64,000 nucleotides of DNA from Arthrobacter sp. zg-Y1171 (GCF_025244845.1 NZ_CP104264.1:372001-436000), one strand, 5' to 3'. Positions 8,932 to 18,971 are shown, numbered from the stretch's first letter. A program made the numbers and translations. Notes: generated by a model not told the origin, from the sequence alone.

Positions 8932-9708
8932 CTAGCCGTTGTAGGTCAGCGAAAGCATCATAGCTTTCAGTTGCTGGTAGATGTCGGTCTGCATCCAGGC
9001 CCGGGCTGCGGCGTCGTCCGCGAAGGCTCCGGGATCAATGAGGGCTTCGAACCTGATGTCGCCGTCAGACATGAAAACCGTGCCGTAGGCATTGCCGCCA
9101 TCCATACCATCCGCGTCCGGCAAGCCGTCATCCTCAAGCTGGACATAGTAGCCGCGACTGGGAGATCCCGGTGCTGCGTAGGTCGGACGGGATTCAAACT
9201 GGAAATAGACAGGCTCGCCAACCTTGTTCGTGTAGCCGGGCAGTTCCTGTACGTCGTACATGATGTGCCCCGGGCTAATTACTGAGATGTTGTGGAGGTC
9301 GGCTCCACTTTCAAACTTGGCTACCGGGTTCCCGGTTGAGTCCAAAATGTTGAAGGCCGCCGGTGACAGACCGACGCTATGGGCAAGCATGGGCAGCGGT
9401 TCGGTCGGAACGGCCGACCATCCGGCCGGAAGGGTGAAGCTGTGCAGCCCGTTGGGGGTGGTGACGGTGACCGGTGCTGCCGGTTCAGGAACGGGCGTTT
9501 CCGTGGGCGCCGGCGTCGCTGACGGTGTTGCAGCAGGCGTTGTCGCTGACGCCGTCGCCGACGGTGTTGCCGAAGTGGACGGTGTGGCCGTCGGGCTCTT
9601 CGACGGTGCCGGCTCGGCGGCCGTCTCCGCGCCGCAGGCGGTCAGTAAGGCAGCGGACGCGAGAACCAAGGCGCATATGCGGGCCCGGCGTGAAAAAGAA
9701 GCGGTCAA
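8932..9708 (-). CDS. Secreted lipoprotein of unknown function
   Basis: The mature protein starts at the lipobox LLTAC after a basic and hydrophobic signal (SRRARICALVLASAALLTAC). A Ser/Thr/Ala/Pro linker of about 45 residues follows, then a folded domain with TVTTPNGLHSFTLPAGWSAVP, a pattern seen in PsbP/LpqN-like surface proteins. The reading frame extends to 9804, but TACACT just before that point looks like a -10 box. I therefore prefer the TTG at 9708, which sits about ten bases after a GGGGG ribosome site; TTG 9717 is the alternative. Function is not known. Confidence 0.7.
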   Translation of the reverse strand: MTASFSRRARICALVLASAALLTACGAETAAEPAPSKSPTATPSTSATPSATASATTPAATPSATPAPTETPVPEPAAPVTVTTPNGLHSFTLPAGWSAVPTEPLPMLAHSVGLSPAAFNILDSTGNPVAKFESGADLHNISVISPGHIMYDVQELPGYTNKVGEPVYFQFESRPTYAAPGSPSRGYYVQLEDDGLPDADGMDGGNAYGTVFMSDGDIRFEALIDPGAFADDAAARAWMQTDIYQQLKAMMLSLTYNG

Positions 9709-9822
9709 TCCAATCAATTCCCCCAGTAGTTCGGCGCGGAGTTTCCGGGCCGGTGAGAGGGAGACTAACAGTGCGCCAGACGCCCTGGGGTGTGTCGCGT
9801 TCAAGTGTAGCCAAGACGTAAT

Positions 9823-9862
9823 ACGACGGCGGCCCGCACCTATTGGTGCGGACCGCCGTCGT
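9823..9862 (-). terminator. Hairpin terminator after the aldehyde dehydrogenase gene
   Basis: ACGACGGCGGCCCGCACC and GGTGCGGACCGCCGTCGT form an 18-base stem with one mismatch and a TATT loop. It lies 29 bases past the aldehyde dehydrogenase stop. It shares its stem base with the hairpins at 8881, 27527 and 30210. Confidence 0.75.
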
Positions 9863-9890
9863 CGTTTACCTGCCGGTATCCGTTACCGGA

Positions 9891-11384
9891 TTAGAACGGG
9901 TATTCCCGCGGAGCGTGCTGCACGCTGATGGTGTGGTCCGTGGTGAATTCGTCGATGGCCCACTCGCCGTTGAAGCGGCCGAGGCCGGAGTTCTTCTCGC
10001 CGCCGAAGGCAATGTGCGCCTCGTCCTGGACCGGGAAGTCATTGACGTGCGTCATGCCTGCCTTGATGCGGCGGGCGAACTTGACGCCCTCCTCCAGGTT
10101 GGCGGTGAAGACGGCGCTGGAGAGGCCGAGGTCGGTGTCATTGGCCAGGGCCAGTGCGTCCTCGGCGTCCTTGGCGCGCATGATCCCGGCGATGGGGCCG
10201 AAGATCTCCTCGCGGGCCAGTTCCATGTCCTTGGTAACGTCGGCGAAGACGGTCGGGGAAAGTACCTGGCCGTTGATTTCGCCTTCGAGCAGGAGGCGGG
10301 CGCCTTCGGACTTCGCGGTCTCGATCTTGGTCTTCAGGCCCTCGAGCTGCTTGGCGTTGATGATCGGGCCCACGACGTTCTTCGGGTCGGTCGGATCGCC
10401 GGCATTCAGCGTCTTCACGTGCGCCGTGAACTTCTCGACGAACTCGTCATAGACGGCGTCCTCGACGATGATCCGGTTCACGGCCATGCAGATCTGTCCC
10501 TGGTGCAGGAACTTGCCCATGGCTGCGGCGCGGACTGCCTGATCAACGTCGGCGTCGGCAAGAACCACGAACGGGCTGTTGCCGCCGAGCTCAAGTGCCG
10601 TGTACTTCAGCGTGGCGCCGGTGGCGGCCAGGGCACCGATGTTCTTGCCCACCGGTGTGGAACCGGTGAAGGAGATCATGCGCGGGGTCGGGTGCTCCAC
10701 GAAGGCGTCGCCGATTTCCGAGCCGGCTCCGACGACGGCGTTCAGCACGCCCGCGGGCAGGCCTGCCTCTTCAAAGATCTTGGCGATGATGAGGGCGCCG
10801 GTGACCGGGGTGTCGCTGGCAGGCTTCAGGACGACGGCGTTGCCCAGGGCCAGTGCCGGAGCCACGGAGCGCTGGGAGAGGTGGAGCGGGAAGTTCCACG
10901 GGCTGATGACGCCGACCACGCCCAGCGGTGCGCGGTAGACGCGCAGTTCCTTGTTCGGGGTGTCCGAGTCCATGATCTTGCCGGACACACGGTGCGGGAA
11001 GGTGGCTGCCTCGCGGGTGATGGAGGCGGCGGAGGCAACTTCAATGTTGGCCTTCAGCATGGTGCTGCCGGATTCGGCGTTGAGCCAGGCAATGATCTCG
11101 TCCCGGCGTTCCTCGAAGATTTCTGCGGCGCGGGCGATGACTGCTCGGCGCTCATTCGGGGTTTTGGCTGCCCAATCCTTCTGGGCTTCCTCTGCTGCGG
11201 AGTACGCGTCATTCAGGTCTTCGCGGGAGGCCTGCTGCATGGTCATCAGCTGCGAACCGTCAAAGGGGTTGGTGTCCGTGAGGGTCTTCTCCGAACGGCC
11301 GTCGCGCCACTGCCCGCCAATGAACTGCTTGGCGGGGATCCAGTCGGTGAGGGCCGGGGAAGTCGATTCGAGCTGGGTTGTCAT
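9891..11384 (-). CDS. NAD(P)-dependent aldehyde dehydrogenase
   Basis: A 497-residue enzyme from ATG 11384, which follows an AGGAGA ribosome site. All family landmarks are present: Asn164 in SPWNFP, Lys187 in VVLKPAS, the nucleotide loop [12 protein letters not shown], general base Glu265 in ALELGGNSP and nucleophile Cys299 in GQICMAVNR. The profile is close to benzaldehyde/vanillin-type or other broad aldehyde dehydrogenases; the exact substrate is unknown. The frame extends upstream to 11513 without a usable ribosome site. It is monocistronic, with a terminator at 9823. Confidence 0.93.
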   Translation of the reverse strand: MTTQLESTSPALTDWIPAKQFIGGQWRDGRSEKTLTDTNPFDGSQLMTMQQASREDLNDAYSAAEEAQKDWAAKTPNERRAVIARAAEIFEERRDEIIAWLNAESGSTMLKANIEVASAASITREAATFPHRVSGKIMDSDTPNKELRVYRAPLGVVGVISPWNFPLHLSQRSVAPALALGNAVVLKPASDTPVTGALIIAKIFEEAGLPAGVLNAVVGAGSEIGDAFVEHPTPRMISFTGSTPVGKNIGALAATGATLKYTALELGGNSPFVVLADADVDQAVRAAAMGKFLHQGQICMAVNRIIVEDAVYDEFVEKFTAHVKTLNAGDPTDPKNVVGPIINAKQLEGLKTKIETAKSEGARLLLEGEINGQVLSPTVFADVTKDMELAREEIFGPIAGIMRAKDAEDALALANDTDLGLSSAVFTANLEEGVKFARRIKAGMTHVNDFPVQDEAHIAFGGEKNSGLGRFNGEWAIDEFTTDHTISVQHAPREYPF

Positions 11385-11625
11385 GATTTCTCCTAGATGA
11401 ATCTTGACGGTGTATTGCTGGCTACAACCCGGGAGGGGCCGGATCAATTCCCGACGGGGATTCCCAAAGGTGCAGAGAGCGGTCACGGTCGAAGGGAGGA
11501 GACCTGCTGTCAAGGGCTCCAGATACTAAGTACCCTTTTTATTTCCTCCCGATCAGCCTAGCGTTGGGAGTACCAGTGGCCAAAAGGGGAATTCCCCGGC
11601 TGCTCTTACCGCAAAGGACACCTTC

Positions 11626-12285
11626 ATGAGCACAAGTGCAAGTGCGGCAGGGGACCGCGGACGAAAGGCTGCCGGCCAGGGGTCCGGAGAGCGCCGAGAC
11701 GGTGCGGCCCCGACTCCGGACGGCACGCGGGGCGACGCGATGGACAACTCCAGCCGCCGGCGGGTGGTTGAGCGTGAGAAAGCAACCTTCGGTGGAGTGA
11801 AGATCGGCTCGGCGTTTTTTGGCTGGCTGACCGCCATCGGAACCACGGTGCTGCTGAGTGCCCTGGCCACCGCCCTCGGCGCGGCCGTGCTGTTGAACGA
11901 CGACAGCCCGGATGCCACAGCCATCACGATCACCGGGACCATCATCCTGCTCGTGATCCTCTTCGTGGCCTATTACTGCGGCGGGTACGTCGCGGGACGA
12001 ATGGCCCGTTTTAACGGGATGAAGCAGGGCATTGCAGTCTGGGTCTGGGCAGTGGTCATCGCCATTGTGGCGGCCATCCTGGCCGCGATTGCGGGCGACC
12101 AGTTCAACATCCTGGTTGAACTCAACGGATTCCCCCAGATTCCGATGTTCGGTGACAACGCAACGGCGTCGACAATCATTGCCGCCATCGTGGCCGCAGC
12201 TGTGGCCCTGATCGGGGCCATCCTCGGCGGTCTGGGTGGTATGCGCTTCCACCGCCGGGTGGACAAGGCCGGGCTGGGGGACTGA
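11626..12285 (+). CDS. Four-helix integral membrane protein of unknown function
   Basis: A 219-residue protein. A charged cytoplasmic N-terminus of about 60 residues (RRRVVEREKATFGGVKIGS) is followed by four hydrophobic segments at about 63-87, 97-120, 135-155 and 180-203. A conserved-looking YYCGGYVAGRMARFNG stretch lies between the second and third. It resembles TIGR04086/YrzE-type small membrane proteins, but I cannot name it. It lies upstream of the PRC-barrel gene with a 122-base gap, so the two may be co-transcribed stress or envelope genes. Confidence 0.75.
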   Translation: MSTSASAAGDRGRKAAGQGSGERRDGAAPTPDGTRGDAMDNSSRRRVVEREKATFGGVKIGSAFFGWLTAIGTTVLLSALATALGAAVLLNDDSPDATAITITGTIILLVILFVAYYCGGYVAGRMARFNGMKQGIAVWVWAVVIAIVAAILAAIAGDQFNILVELNGFPQIPMFGDNATASTIIAAIVAAAVALIGAILGGLGGMRFHRRVDKAGLGD

Positions 12286-12407
12286 CCGGCCGGGCGAACC
12301 GGCCGGCGCCCGAAGGAAACCGGCGGAAAAGTCGTGGGGGGAAGCGGGGGACGTAGTTACCGAGGCAGCACCATGCGCCCGCGAGGCGCGGAACACAGGA
12401 GAACAAC

Positions 12408-13322
12408 GTGATCACCAGTGAACAGATCGACACGATTATGAACCACGGAACCGTGGAAGGTCCGAACGGGGAAAAGATCGGCTCGGCAGGGGATATCTAC
12501 CTGGATGACGAGTCGGGCCAGCCGGCATGGGTCACCACCAAGACCGGGCTCTTCGGCTCCAAGGAGAGCTTTGTGCCCCTGGCCGAAGCCTCGGTTGAGG
12601 GATCTGTTGTGCGGGTGCCGTACTCCAAAGAGATGGTGAAGGACGCTCCGCGGGTGGACAAGGACGGACACCTCAGCGACCAGGAGCAGGATGAGCTTTA
12701 CAGCTACTACTCCATCGGCACGTCCGGTAGCTCCGGTACTTCCGGTACCTCGGGCCAGCGGAGCTCTGCAGGATCCGGCGTCGGGACCTCGAGCGGAAGC
12801 AGAACCTCGAGCGGAAGCGGGACCTCGAGCGGAAGCAGAACCTCGAGCGGCGGAACCTCCGGCCGGACGGAAAGCAGCCGGGGTTCAGACCACGGCCAGG
12901 TGGGGCATGACACTTCCGGCCCCACTACGGACGACGCGATGACCCGCTCCGAGGAGCAGCTCCACGTTGGGAAGCAGAGCCGGGAGTCAGGCAGGGCCCG
13001 CCTGCGTAAGTACGTCACCACTGAGAACGTCACCAAGACGGTTCCGGTCAGCCACGAGGAAGCCCGGATTGAGCGTGAGCCCATCACGGACGCCAACCGT
13101 GGCTCCGCCATGGACGGACCAACGATCAGCGAGGAGGAACACGAAGTGACCCTCCACGCCGAGGAGCCCGTGGTGGAAAAGGAGGCAGTCCCGGTCGAGC
13201 GTGTCCGGCTGGACACTGAAACCGTGACAGAAGAGGCCACCGTCACCGAAGAGGTCAGCAAGGAACAGATTGACATGGAGGGTGAAGGCGGGAGCGGCCG
13301 CGGAGGCAAAAGCAGCCGCTGA
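12408..13322 (+). CDS. PRC-barrel and DUF2382 (YsnF/AvaK) domain protein
   Basis: A 304-residue protein from GTG 12408, preceded by AGGAGAA. Residues 1-90 form a PRC-barrel (VEGPNGEKIGSAGDIYLDD, then VTTKTGLFGSKESFVPL). Residues 105-165 are a Ser/Gly/Thr linker built from an 18-base DNA repeat. Residues 180-300 match DUF2382: EEQLHVGKQSRESGRARLRK, then EPVVEKEAVPVERVRL. The family is linked to general stress responses in soil bacteria, but its biochemical role is unknown. The protein lacks a signal peptide and is probably cytoplasmic. Confidence 0.87.
   Translation: MITSEQIDTIMNHGTVEGPNGEKIGSAGDIYLDDESGQPAWVTTKTGLFGSKESFVPLAEASVEGSVVRVPYSKEMVKDAPRVDKDGHLSDQEQDELYSYYSIGTSGSSGTSGTSGQRSSAGSGVGTSSGSRTSSGSGTSSGSRTSSGGTSGRTESSRGSDHGQVGHDTSGPTTDDAMTRSEEQLHVGKQSRESGRARLRKYVTTENVTKTVPVSHEEARIEREPITDANRGSAMDGPTISEEEHEVTLHAEEPVVEKEAVPVERVRLDTETVTEEATVTEEVSKEQIDMEGEGGSGRGGKSSR
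12786..12850 (+). repeat. 18-base tandem repeat coding the Ser/Gly linker
   Basis: Three full units and one partial unit of ACCTCGAGCGGAAGC(AGA/GGG) encode repeated TSSGSR/TSSGSG. They sit between the PRC-barrel and DUF2382 domains, where copy number could vary without harming either fold. Confidence 0.85.
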
Positions 13323-13345
13323 TCCGAACCAGTCTCACACCAGCA

Positions 13346-13379
13346 CCGCAGGCCGCCGGAATCCTCCGGCGGCCTGCGG
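13346..13379. terminator. Bidirectional hairpin terminator
   Basis: CCGCAGGCCGCCGGA and TCCGGCGGCCTGCGG form a perfect 15-base stem with a four-base loop between convergent genes (12408 + and 13394 -). Confidence 0.8.
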
Positions 13380-13393
13380 TGGTTTAGGGGTGG

Positions 13394-14332
13394 TCATCCG
13401 GCGCGGTCGGAGTGTTCCGCCATCCACCGGTCCAGCACCGCCGCGAAGTCCCCGCTGCTGCGCTCCGGCCACCAGTGGCCGGCGGCCACCTCACGGACTT
13501 CCACCCGGGGAAAACGGCTGTCCAGGCCGGAGACCAGCTTCGGCGAAAGGAACGGGTCCTGCACCGGAACGACCACCTGCACCGGGCCGGGATAGCCGCC
13601 GTCGGGTACCGCGCCGCCCGAGCGGAACATGTTGGCTCGGTAAAGCTGCAGGCCCCGCACTCCGCTGTCGCCGATTTTCCGGCCGGCGTATTTCTCGTAG
13701 CGGGGGGTCAGCAGGTACTTCCAAGCAACGTCGGGCAGGACCGGGACCTGGAAGGCTGCAACGTACCAGCTCCGCAGCGCCTGTGAAAGGGCCTGCGGCC
13801 AGAGGCGGGGTGAGCGCAGCCGGGTGCTGAACCAGCGCCGGAAGTGGCCCAGGTCCGGCCCCGAGATGCTGGTGTAACTGAGGATCCTGCCTTGTGCCCT
13901 CGGGTCCTGTATCGCGGCCCACCCCTGAATGGATCCCCAGTCATGGCCTACCAGATGCACTCGTCCGGTCCCGGTGGCGTTGAGGACGGCATAGAGGTCC
14001 TCCACCAGCAGCTCCAGCCGGTAGGGCGCCAAGGAACCGCGGTCCGCGGCGTTCCCTGTAACCCGCGAGGCGCCGGCGTTGCGGGTGTCGTACGTAATGA
14101 CGTGCCGGTCCGCAGCCAGCCGTTCCACTACGCCGTCGAACACGTGATGGTCATCCGGGTAGCCGTGCACCAGCAGGATACTTGGCACTGCGGAATCCGG
14201 ACTCCCGTGCTGGTACACCGCCAGTTCCGAGCCCTGGCTTCGGACCGTGATCCGCCGGCCGTCGGGACGTGCCCCATGCGGGGGTGGATCCGGCGGCAGG
14301 GGAGAAGAAGACCGGTTGTGGTGCTGCTCCAT
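13394..14332 (-). CDS. Alpha/beta hydrolase, epoxide hydrolase/dehalogenase-like
   Basis: A 312-residue protein from ATG 14332, eight bases after AGGAGA. The oxyanion segment is LLVHGYPDDHHVFD. The nucleophile elbow is VGHDWGS with Asp131 instead of Ser, which points to the epoxide hydrolase or haloalkane dehalogenase branch. The base His lies in VREVAAGHWWPERS near the C-terminus, and a lid region lies between. The substrate is unknown, and no signal peptide is seen. A longer frame to 14389 has no ribosome site. Confidence 0.86.
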   Translation of the reverse strand: MEQHHNRSSSPLPPDPPPHGARPDGRRITVRSQGSELAVYQHGSPDSAVPSILLVHGYPDDHHVFDGVVERLAADRHVITYDTRNAGASRVTGNAADRGSLAPYRLELLVEDLYAVLNATGTGRVHLVGHDWGSIQGWAAIQDPRAQGRILSYTSISGPDLGHFRRWFSTRLRSPRLWPQALSQALRSWYVAAFQVPVLPDVAWKYLLTPRYEKYAGRKIGDSGVRGLQLYRANMFRSGGAVPDGGYPGPVQVVVPVQDPFLSPKLVSGLDSRFPRVEVREVAAGHWWPERSSGDFAAVLDRWMAEHSDRAG

Positions 14333-14407
14333 GAAAATGTCTCCTGTTCCGACGCCGGCTTCCGGACCATTGCAGGTATGGATCACCACGATAGCCGTCC
14401 ACAGCGC

Positions 14408-14445
14408 AGAAGCGCCGCCCCGGGTAAACCCAAGGCGGCGCTTCT
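14408..14445 (-). terminator. Hairpin terminator of the secreted nuclease gene
   Basis: AGAAGCGCCGCC and GGCGGCGCTTCT form a perfect 12-base stem with a 14-base loop, 20 bases past the stop of the large secreted protein on the minus strand. Confidence 0.75.
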
Positions 14446-14465
14446 GTCATTGCTTTGCTAGCCGG

Positions 14466-17400
14466 TTACTTCCGTCCGGCCAGGCACAGAATGTACTGCG
14501 CCAGTTCGTAGGCGTAGCGGACCCAGCCGCGAACGTCCCACCACTGCTTCGGAGCGGTCGGCGCCTTGCAGACCGGCGCCGGCGCCGGCGCTGCAGCCTT
14601 CTCGACCGTGACCGGCAAGGTTACCGTGGTGCCGGAACCAGCAGCCGTCAGCACCAGGGATCCGGCGCCGGAGGCCGACGCGGGAAGCGTCGCGGTCACT
14701 GTGGCGGCACCGGCGCTGACCGGTGCCGTGCCCAGGGCCGTGGAGGTGCCGGCAGCATTCACGAAGCTGACTGCCAGCGAGGTGTTGGCAGGGCTGCCGA
14801 GTGATGTCAGGTCCAGCTGGCCGACGGTGAACGTCGCTGCCGTGCCTGCCTTGACCGTGGTGGGTGCACCCTTGACGACTACGCCCTGACGGGCAAAGTC
14901 GGGAGACAGGGGACTGTTGGCCGAGATGTAACTGATCCAGGCGTCACGGTCTACCAGTCCGGTATCGCGGGTGTTCTTGCCTTCCTTGAAGACGGTGAAG
15001 TTGTCGCCGCCCTGGGCCAGGAAGCTGAACGTACCCACCCGGTAATCGCGGGCCGGGTCCATGGCGGCACCGTTGATGGTGACGCTTTGGATCCGTGAGC
15101 CGCGGGGCTGGTCCGGGTCGAAGGTGTAGGTGATGTTGTCCGAAAGGCCGAGGGCCAGGAAGGCACGTGAACTGCCGTCCGGCTGCCACTGCTGCTCCAA
15201 CATTGTCTTCAGCTGGGCACCGGTCAACGTGGTGGTCCAGAGGTTGTTGACGAAGGGCAGGACCGCGTTGGCCTCGGCGTACGTTATGACGCCGTCCTCG
15301 CCGTAGTAGAGCTCGGCACGCAGGCCGCCCGGGTTGGTGACACCGATCTCGGCGCCTCCGCGTTCGGGGGCGGCAAGGGTGGACAGGAGTGAATCGGCCA
15401 CCAACGCGCCAAGGGTGGATTCGGAACTGCGGTCATCGCGGGCAGTACCCACGAAGGCCGAGGTGATGTCTCCGGTGACGGAGCCGACGGGCTGGTTGCC
15501 CACCTCGGCCGAGTAGGCCAGGGCGGCGTCGACAATCCGCTTTACCTCGGCCACTGCCGGGTAGGCGGCTACCAGTTCCGGTGCGGCCGTCTTGGTGCGG
15601 GCCACGTTGGCTGCGGTGTAGGACGTGACCTCGTCTGTTGCTGCGTTGTATTCGAGCCGGATCTGGCCGATGAATTCACCGTAGGAACCGGTCTGCACCA
15701 CGGGACGGGTCTTGCCGTCGCCGCCGGGAATGGCTGCATCCCAGGCGTACTGCTTGTGGGTGTGCCCGGTGTAGATGGCATCGACCAGCGGGGTGGTGTC
15801 ATTGACGATCTCCGCGAACGCACCGCCGGCCGCCAGCTCCTGATCGAGGTTGGCTCCGTCGGGGGTGCCGCTGCCGGCGCCCTCGTGGTATTCGGCGATG
15901 ATCACGTCGGCGAGGTCCTGCTCCACCAACTGTTCGGCTACGCGGTTGACCGCTTCCACCGGATCGCCGAAGTCCAGGTTGCTGATTCCGCCCGGGCTGA
16001 CCAGGCTTGCAGTCTCCCGGGTGATGGCACCGATAACGGCAACATCGACGCCGTTGACGTCGATGATCTCGTACTCCTGCAGTGCAGGCGTGGTGGTGCC
16101 CTTGGTGTAGACGTTGGCGCCCAGGTAGGGGAACTGTGCACCCGCGTCGACGCGGCCGGTGAGGTCCGCGAAACCGCCGTCGAACTCGTGGTTGCCGACG
16201 GCCGAGGCCTGCAGCCCGAGGGCGTTCAGGACATCAAGGGTGGGCTGGTCCTGCTGCACCGAGGAAGCGAACAGGGACGCGCCGATGTTGTCGCCCGCGG
16301 AGAGGAACAGCGAGCTGCCCTCCGGTGCGCCGGCCTTCAGTTCCTCAACGGTTCCGGCGAACGGAACCGTGTTGGCATCAATCCGTCCGTGGAAGTCGTT
16401 GATGTTCAGCAGGTTCAGCGTGGCGGTGTCCGTACCTTCGGCGGTCAGGTCCATGCCGACGAGGATCGGGTCATGGTCCGAGGCCCGGTAGGGATCCGGT
16501 GCGTAGAAATCGGTGGCGTTGTAGTTGTAGCGGCTGTATTCGAAGGCCACCGACTCCACGGAGTTGATGTTCCAGATATCCGCGCCGGTGACAGCTTCAT
16601 TGGCTGCCGGGGAGGCCAGGATGTGGTCCAGGCTGCCGACGGTCCCGCCGAAGGCGTAGGAGTGCTTGCCCGTGGTTGCGCCGAGGTCAACGTAGCCGGC
16701 GTCAACCAGCACCTTGATGGGATCCTCCGCGTGGTAGGCGTTGAAATCTCCGAGCAGGAACACCTTGTCCGTGCCGGCTGCTTCCGATACGGTCCCGGCG
16801 AACTCCACCAGTGCCTGCGCCTGGCGGACGCGGTCTGCGTTAAAGCCGCCCTGGCCGGTGTCGGCATTCTCGCCGGAGGAGGGTGCCGAACCCTTGGACT
16901 TGAAGTGGTTGGTGACGGCGAGGATTTCGGTGCCGTCTTCCGCGCCGGCGGGGCGGAAGGCCTGGGCCAGCGGTTCGCGGGCGTTGGAGAAGGCCTCTTC
17001 GTTGTCCAGGATGGTGGATTCGCCGACAGGTTCGGCGGTTCCGGTGCGGTAGATGAAGGCGGAGCGGATCACGTCTTCATCGGCAGGCAGAGCCGCCGGG
17101 GAGCGGACGTAGTCCCAGGTTCCCGGTGCCTGTGCGTTGAGGGCTGCCACCAGGCGCGACAGCGCATCGTCGCGGTTCTTGCCGAACTTGGCGGAGTTCT
17201 CCACCTCCATCAGCGAGACGACGTCAGCGCCCAGGGCGTTGATCGCGGCCACGATTTTGGCCTGCTGGCGTTCCAGGTTCGCTGCGTTGGCGGCGCCTCG
17301 GGCGTCGCAGCCTCCATTGACGGTCACGGGTTCGCCGCTGCGGTTCTTGTAGAAGGTGCAGCCGGACAGCGTGTCACCGGTGGTGGTGAAGTAATTCAGC

Positions 17401-18971
17401 ACGTTGAAGGACGCGAGCTTCAGGTTGCCGCCGACACTCTCGGGCGCCGCGGTGCGGGTGTTGGTGAACGACGCCGGGGTGGCGGTCGCCGCGTTGGCCT
17501 GTGTCAGTTCGGTCAGCGGCTGGAACTTCCAGGCACTGTTGCGGAAATCGAGGATCACGCCGGTGCTGAAGGTTGCTGCGGCACCTACCCGGACCGGGTT
17601 TTCCGGTGTCAGGTAGGGCAGGGGCTTGCCCTGGTTGGCGGCGTTGAGGAAGTTGGTGCTGGCACCGTCGTCGAGCTTCACGGCACGGGCAGCATTGTCC
17701 GCCACGACGGCGGCGTGCTCCGGGGTTCCGACGGCAGCTACGGCGGTCGGCTGGACAAGCGGGGAATTGCCGGCTGCGAGGCCGATTTCTGCGTACTGGT
17801 TCAGCGAGAAGTTATCGGTGACGGTGAACTCGCCCTGAGGCGCCAGCAGCATGCCCTCAAAGGTCTCGCGCTGTTCCTCGGTGGCCGGCCAGGCTACGGC
17901 GGCGGGCTTGACCTCGGGCGCTGCTTCGCTGAGCTTCGTCATGGCGCCGTCGGCGACGGTCAGCTGCGTGAGGTTGTAGTACTCGCCTACGGTACCCGTG
18001 ACTTCGACGTAGTCGCCGGCGGTCACCTGGCCTGCAGTTGCCGCGGAGAAGATGAAGATGCCTTCCGATGCGGTGTGCGTGGCCGGGTTGATGTCACCGC
18101 CAGTACCCGGGGTCTGGATGTAGTAGCCGTTGAAGCCGCCGGTGGCGTAGACGCCCGTGACCTTGCCGCGGGTTGTGACCGTCTGGCCGATCAGCGGGCT
18201 GGCCGCACCGGTGCCCTGGATCTCGGCGATCGGAACCGCGTCGCCCGGGACCGGCACCGGTACCGGCGTCGTGGGTGTGGGTGTGGGTGTCGGCGTGGGG
18301 GTGGGTTCGGTGGGAGCCGTGCCGGCCGAAGACGTGGGGGTGACCGACGTGCTGAGGGTGAAGTCGGCGGCGTTGTTGTTCGAATCTGAGAACCCGGTGC
18401 GGTTCAGCGACTTCGGATCCGAGTTGCCGGCGGGTGCGGCCGCGCCTGCGGTCTCGAAGGTGTTGGAGGTGCCGTAGCCGATCAGATCGACCACGCCGGG
18501 AGCGCCGATGACCGAGCCGGTGGGCAGGGGGTCAACGCGGGTGCCTTGGTTCGAGAGGATCAGGGTGCCGCCGCCTCCGGCGAAGCTGGCGCCGATGGAG
18601 GCGTCGGCGTTCGGGAGGGCCGCGCCGGTGGTGCCGTTGCTGGCGCCGGAAACCAGGTAATACCCGCCCGGAGCGATGCTGCCGGAGAGGGTACCGATGC
18701 CGGTGGGCGCCGCGGTGGCGGTCGCGGACCGGTACTGGAGGGACCAGCCGTCCAGGCTCACCGGTTCACTGGTGGGGTTGTAAAGCTCCACGAACTTGGT
18801 GTTGAACGGGGCGTTGGCGCTGCCGCCGGAAAGATATGCCTCGTTGATGATGATGCCGGGAACGGCAGCGTTGCCGTCCTGTGCGTAGGCCGGGAATGCG
18901 GTCAGCGGGGCGGCGAGCAGGCCTGCTGACAGAGCGGTCCCGAGCGCGGCCTTCCATGGGAAAGGTCTCAT
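14466..18971 (-). CDS. Secreted ExeM/NucH-type endonuclease fused to 5'-nucleotidase
   Basis: A 1501-residue protein. Signal peptide 1-30 ends AFPAYAQ. A lamin-tail domain lies at about 38-205 (IIINEAYLSGGSANAPF, then FVELYNP), then a (PT)n linker at about 218-243, and OB-fold/YhcR-like strands at about 250-490. An endonuclease/exonuclease/phosphatase domain at about 515-845 shows SFNVLNYF, DVVSLMEVEN, LGDFNAYH and YRASDHDPI. A calcineurin-like 5'-nucleotidase follows at about 850-1130 (NINDFHGRID, SAGDNIG, GNHEFD, GHTHKQYA) with its C-terminal domain to about 1370, then an Ig-like repeat. The tail CKAPTAPKQWWDVRGW has no sorting motif. It should degrade extracellular nucleic acid and dephosphorylate the nucleotides. 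ATG 18971 follows AAGGAG. Confidence 0.9.
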   Translation of the reverse strand: MRPFPWKAALGTALSAGLLAAPLTAFPAYAQDGNAAVPGIIINEAYLSGGSANAPFNTKFVELYNPTSEPVSLDGWSLQYRSATATAAPTGIGTLSGSIAPGGYYLVSGASNGTTGAALPNADASIGASFAGGGGTLILSNQGTRVDPLPTGSVIGAPGVVDLIGYGTSNTFETAGAAAPAGNSDPKSLNRTGFSDSNNNAADFTLSTSVTPTSSAGTAPTEPTPTPTPTPTPTTPVPVPVPGDAVPIAEIQGTGAASPLIGQTVTTRGKVTGVYATGGFNGYYIQTPGTGGDINPATHTASEGIFIFSAATAGQVTAGDYVEVTGTVGEYYNLTQLTVADGAMTKLSEAAPEVKPAAVAWPATEEQRETFEGMLLAPQGEFTVTDNFSLNQYAEIGLAAGNSPLVQPTAVAAVGTPEHAAVVADNAARAVKLDDGASTNFLNAANQGKPLPYLTPENPVRVGAAATFSTGVILDFRNSAWKFQPLTELTQANAATATPASFTNTRTAAPESVGGNLKLASFNVLNYFTTTGDTLSGCTFYKNRSGEPVTVNGGCDARGAANAANLERQQAKIVAAINALGADVVSLMEVENSAKFGKNRDDALSRLVAALNAQAPGTWDYVRSPAALPADEDVIRSAFIYRTGTAEPVGESTILDNEEAFSNAREPLAQAFRPAGAEDGTEILAVTNHFKSKGSAPSSGENADTGQGGFNADRVRQAQALVEFAGTVSEAAGTDKVFLLGDFNAYHAEDPIKVLVDAGYVDLGATTGKHSYAFGGTVGSLDHILASPAANEAVTGADIWNINSVESVAFEYSRYNYNATDFYAPDPYRASDHDPILVGMDLTAEGTDTATLNLLNINDFHGRIDANTVPFAGTVEELKAGAPEGSSLFLSAGDNIGASLFASSVQQDQPTLDVLNALGLQASAVGNHEFDGGFADLTGRVDAGAQFPYLGANVYTKGTTTPALQEYEIIDVNGVDVAVIGAITRETASLVSPGGISNLDFGDPVEAVNRVAEQLVEQDLADVIIAEYHEGAGSGTPDGANLDQELAAGGAFAEIVNDTTPLVDAIYTGHTHKQYAWDAAIPGGDGKTRPVVQTGSYGEFIGQIRLEYNAATDEVTSYTAANVARTKTAAPELVAAYPAVAEVKRIVDAALAYSAEVGNQPVGSVTGDITSAFVGTARDDRSSESTLGALVADSLLSTLAAPERGGAEIGVTNPGGLRAELYYGEDGVITYAEANAVLPFVNNLWTTTLTGAQLKTMLEQQWQPDGSSRAFLALGLSDNITYTFDPDQPRGSRIQSVTINGAAMDPARDYRVGTFSFLAQGGDNFTVFKEGKNTRDTGLVDRDAWISYISANSPLSPDFARQGVVVKGAPTTVKAGTAATFTVGQLDLTSLGSPANTSLAVSFVNAAGTSTALGTAPVSAGAATVTATLPASASGAGSLVLTAAGSGTTVTLPVTVEKAAAPAPAPVCKAPTAPKQWWDVRGWVRYAYELAQYILCLAGRK

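Noticed and set aside
15756..18389. A very long open frame (877 residues) on the plus strand opposite the secreted nuclease gene
   Set aside because: It is a GC-driven shadow: composition is Gly/Val/Arg-biased with no domain, while the minus strand encodes clear enzyme motifs throughout.
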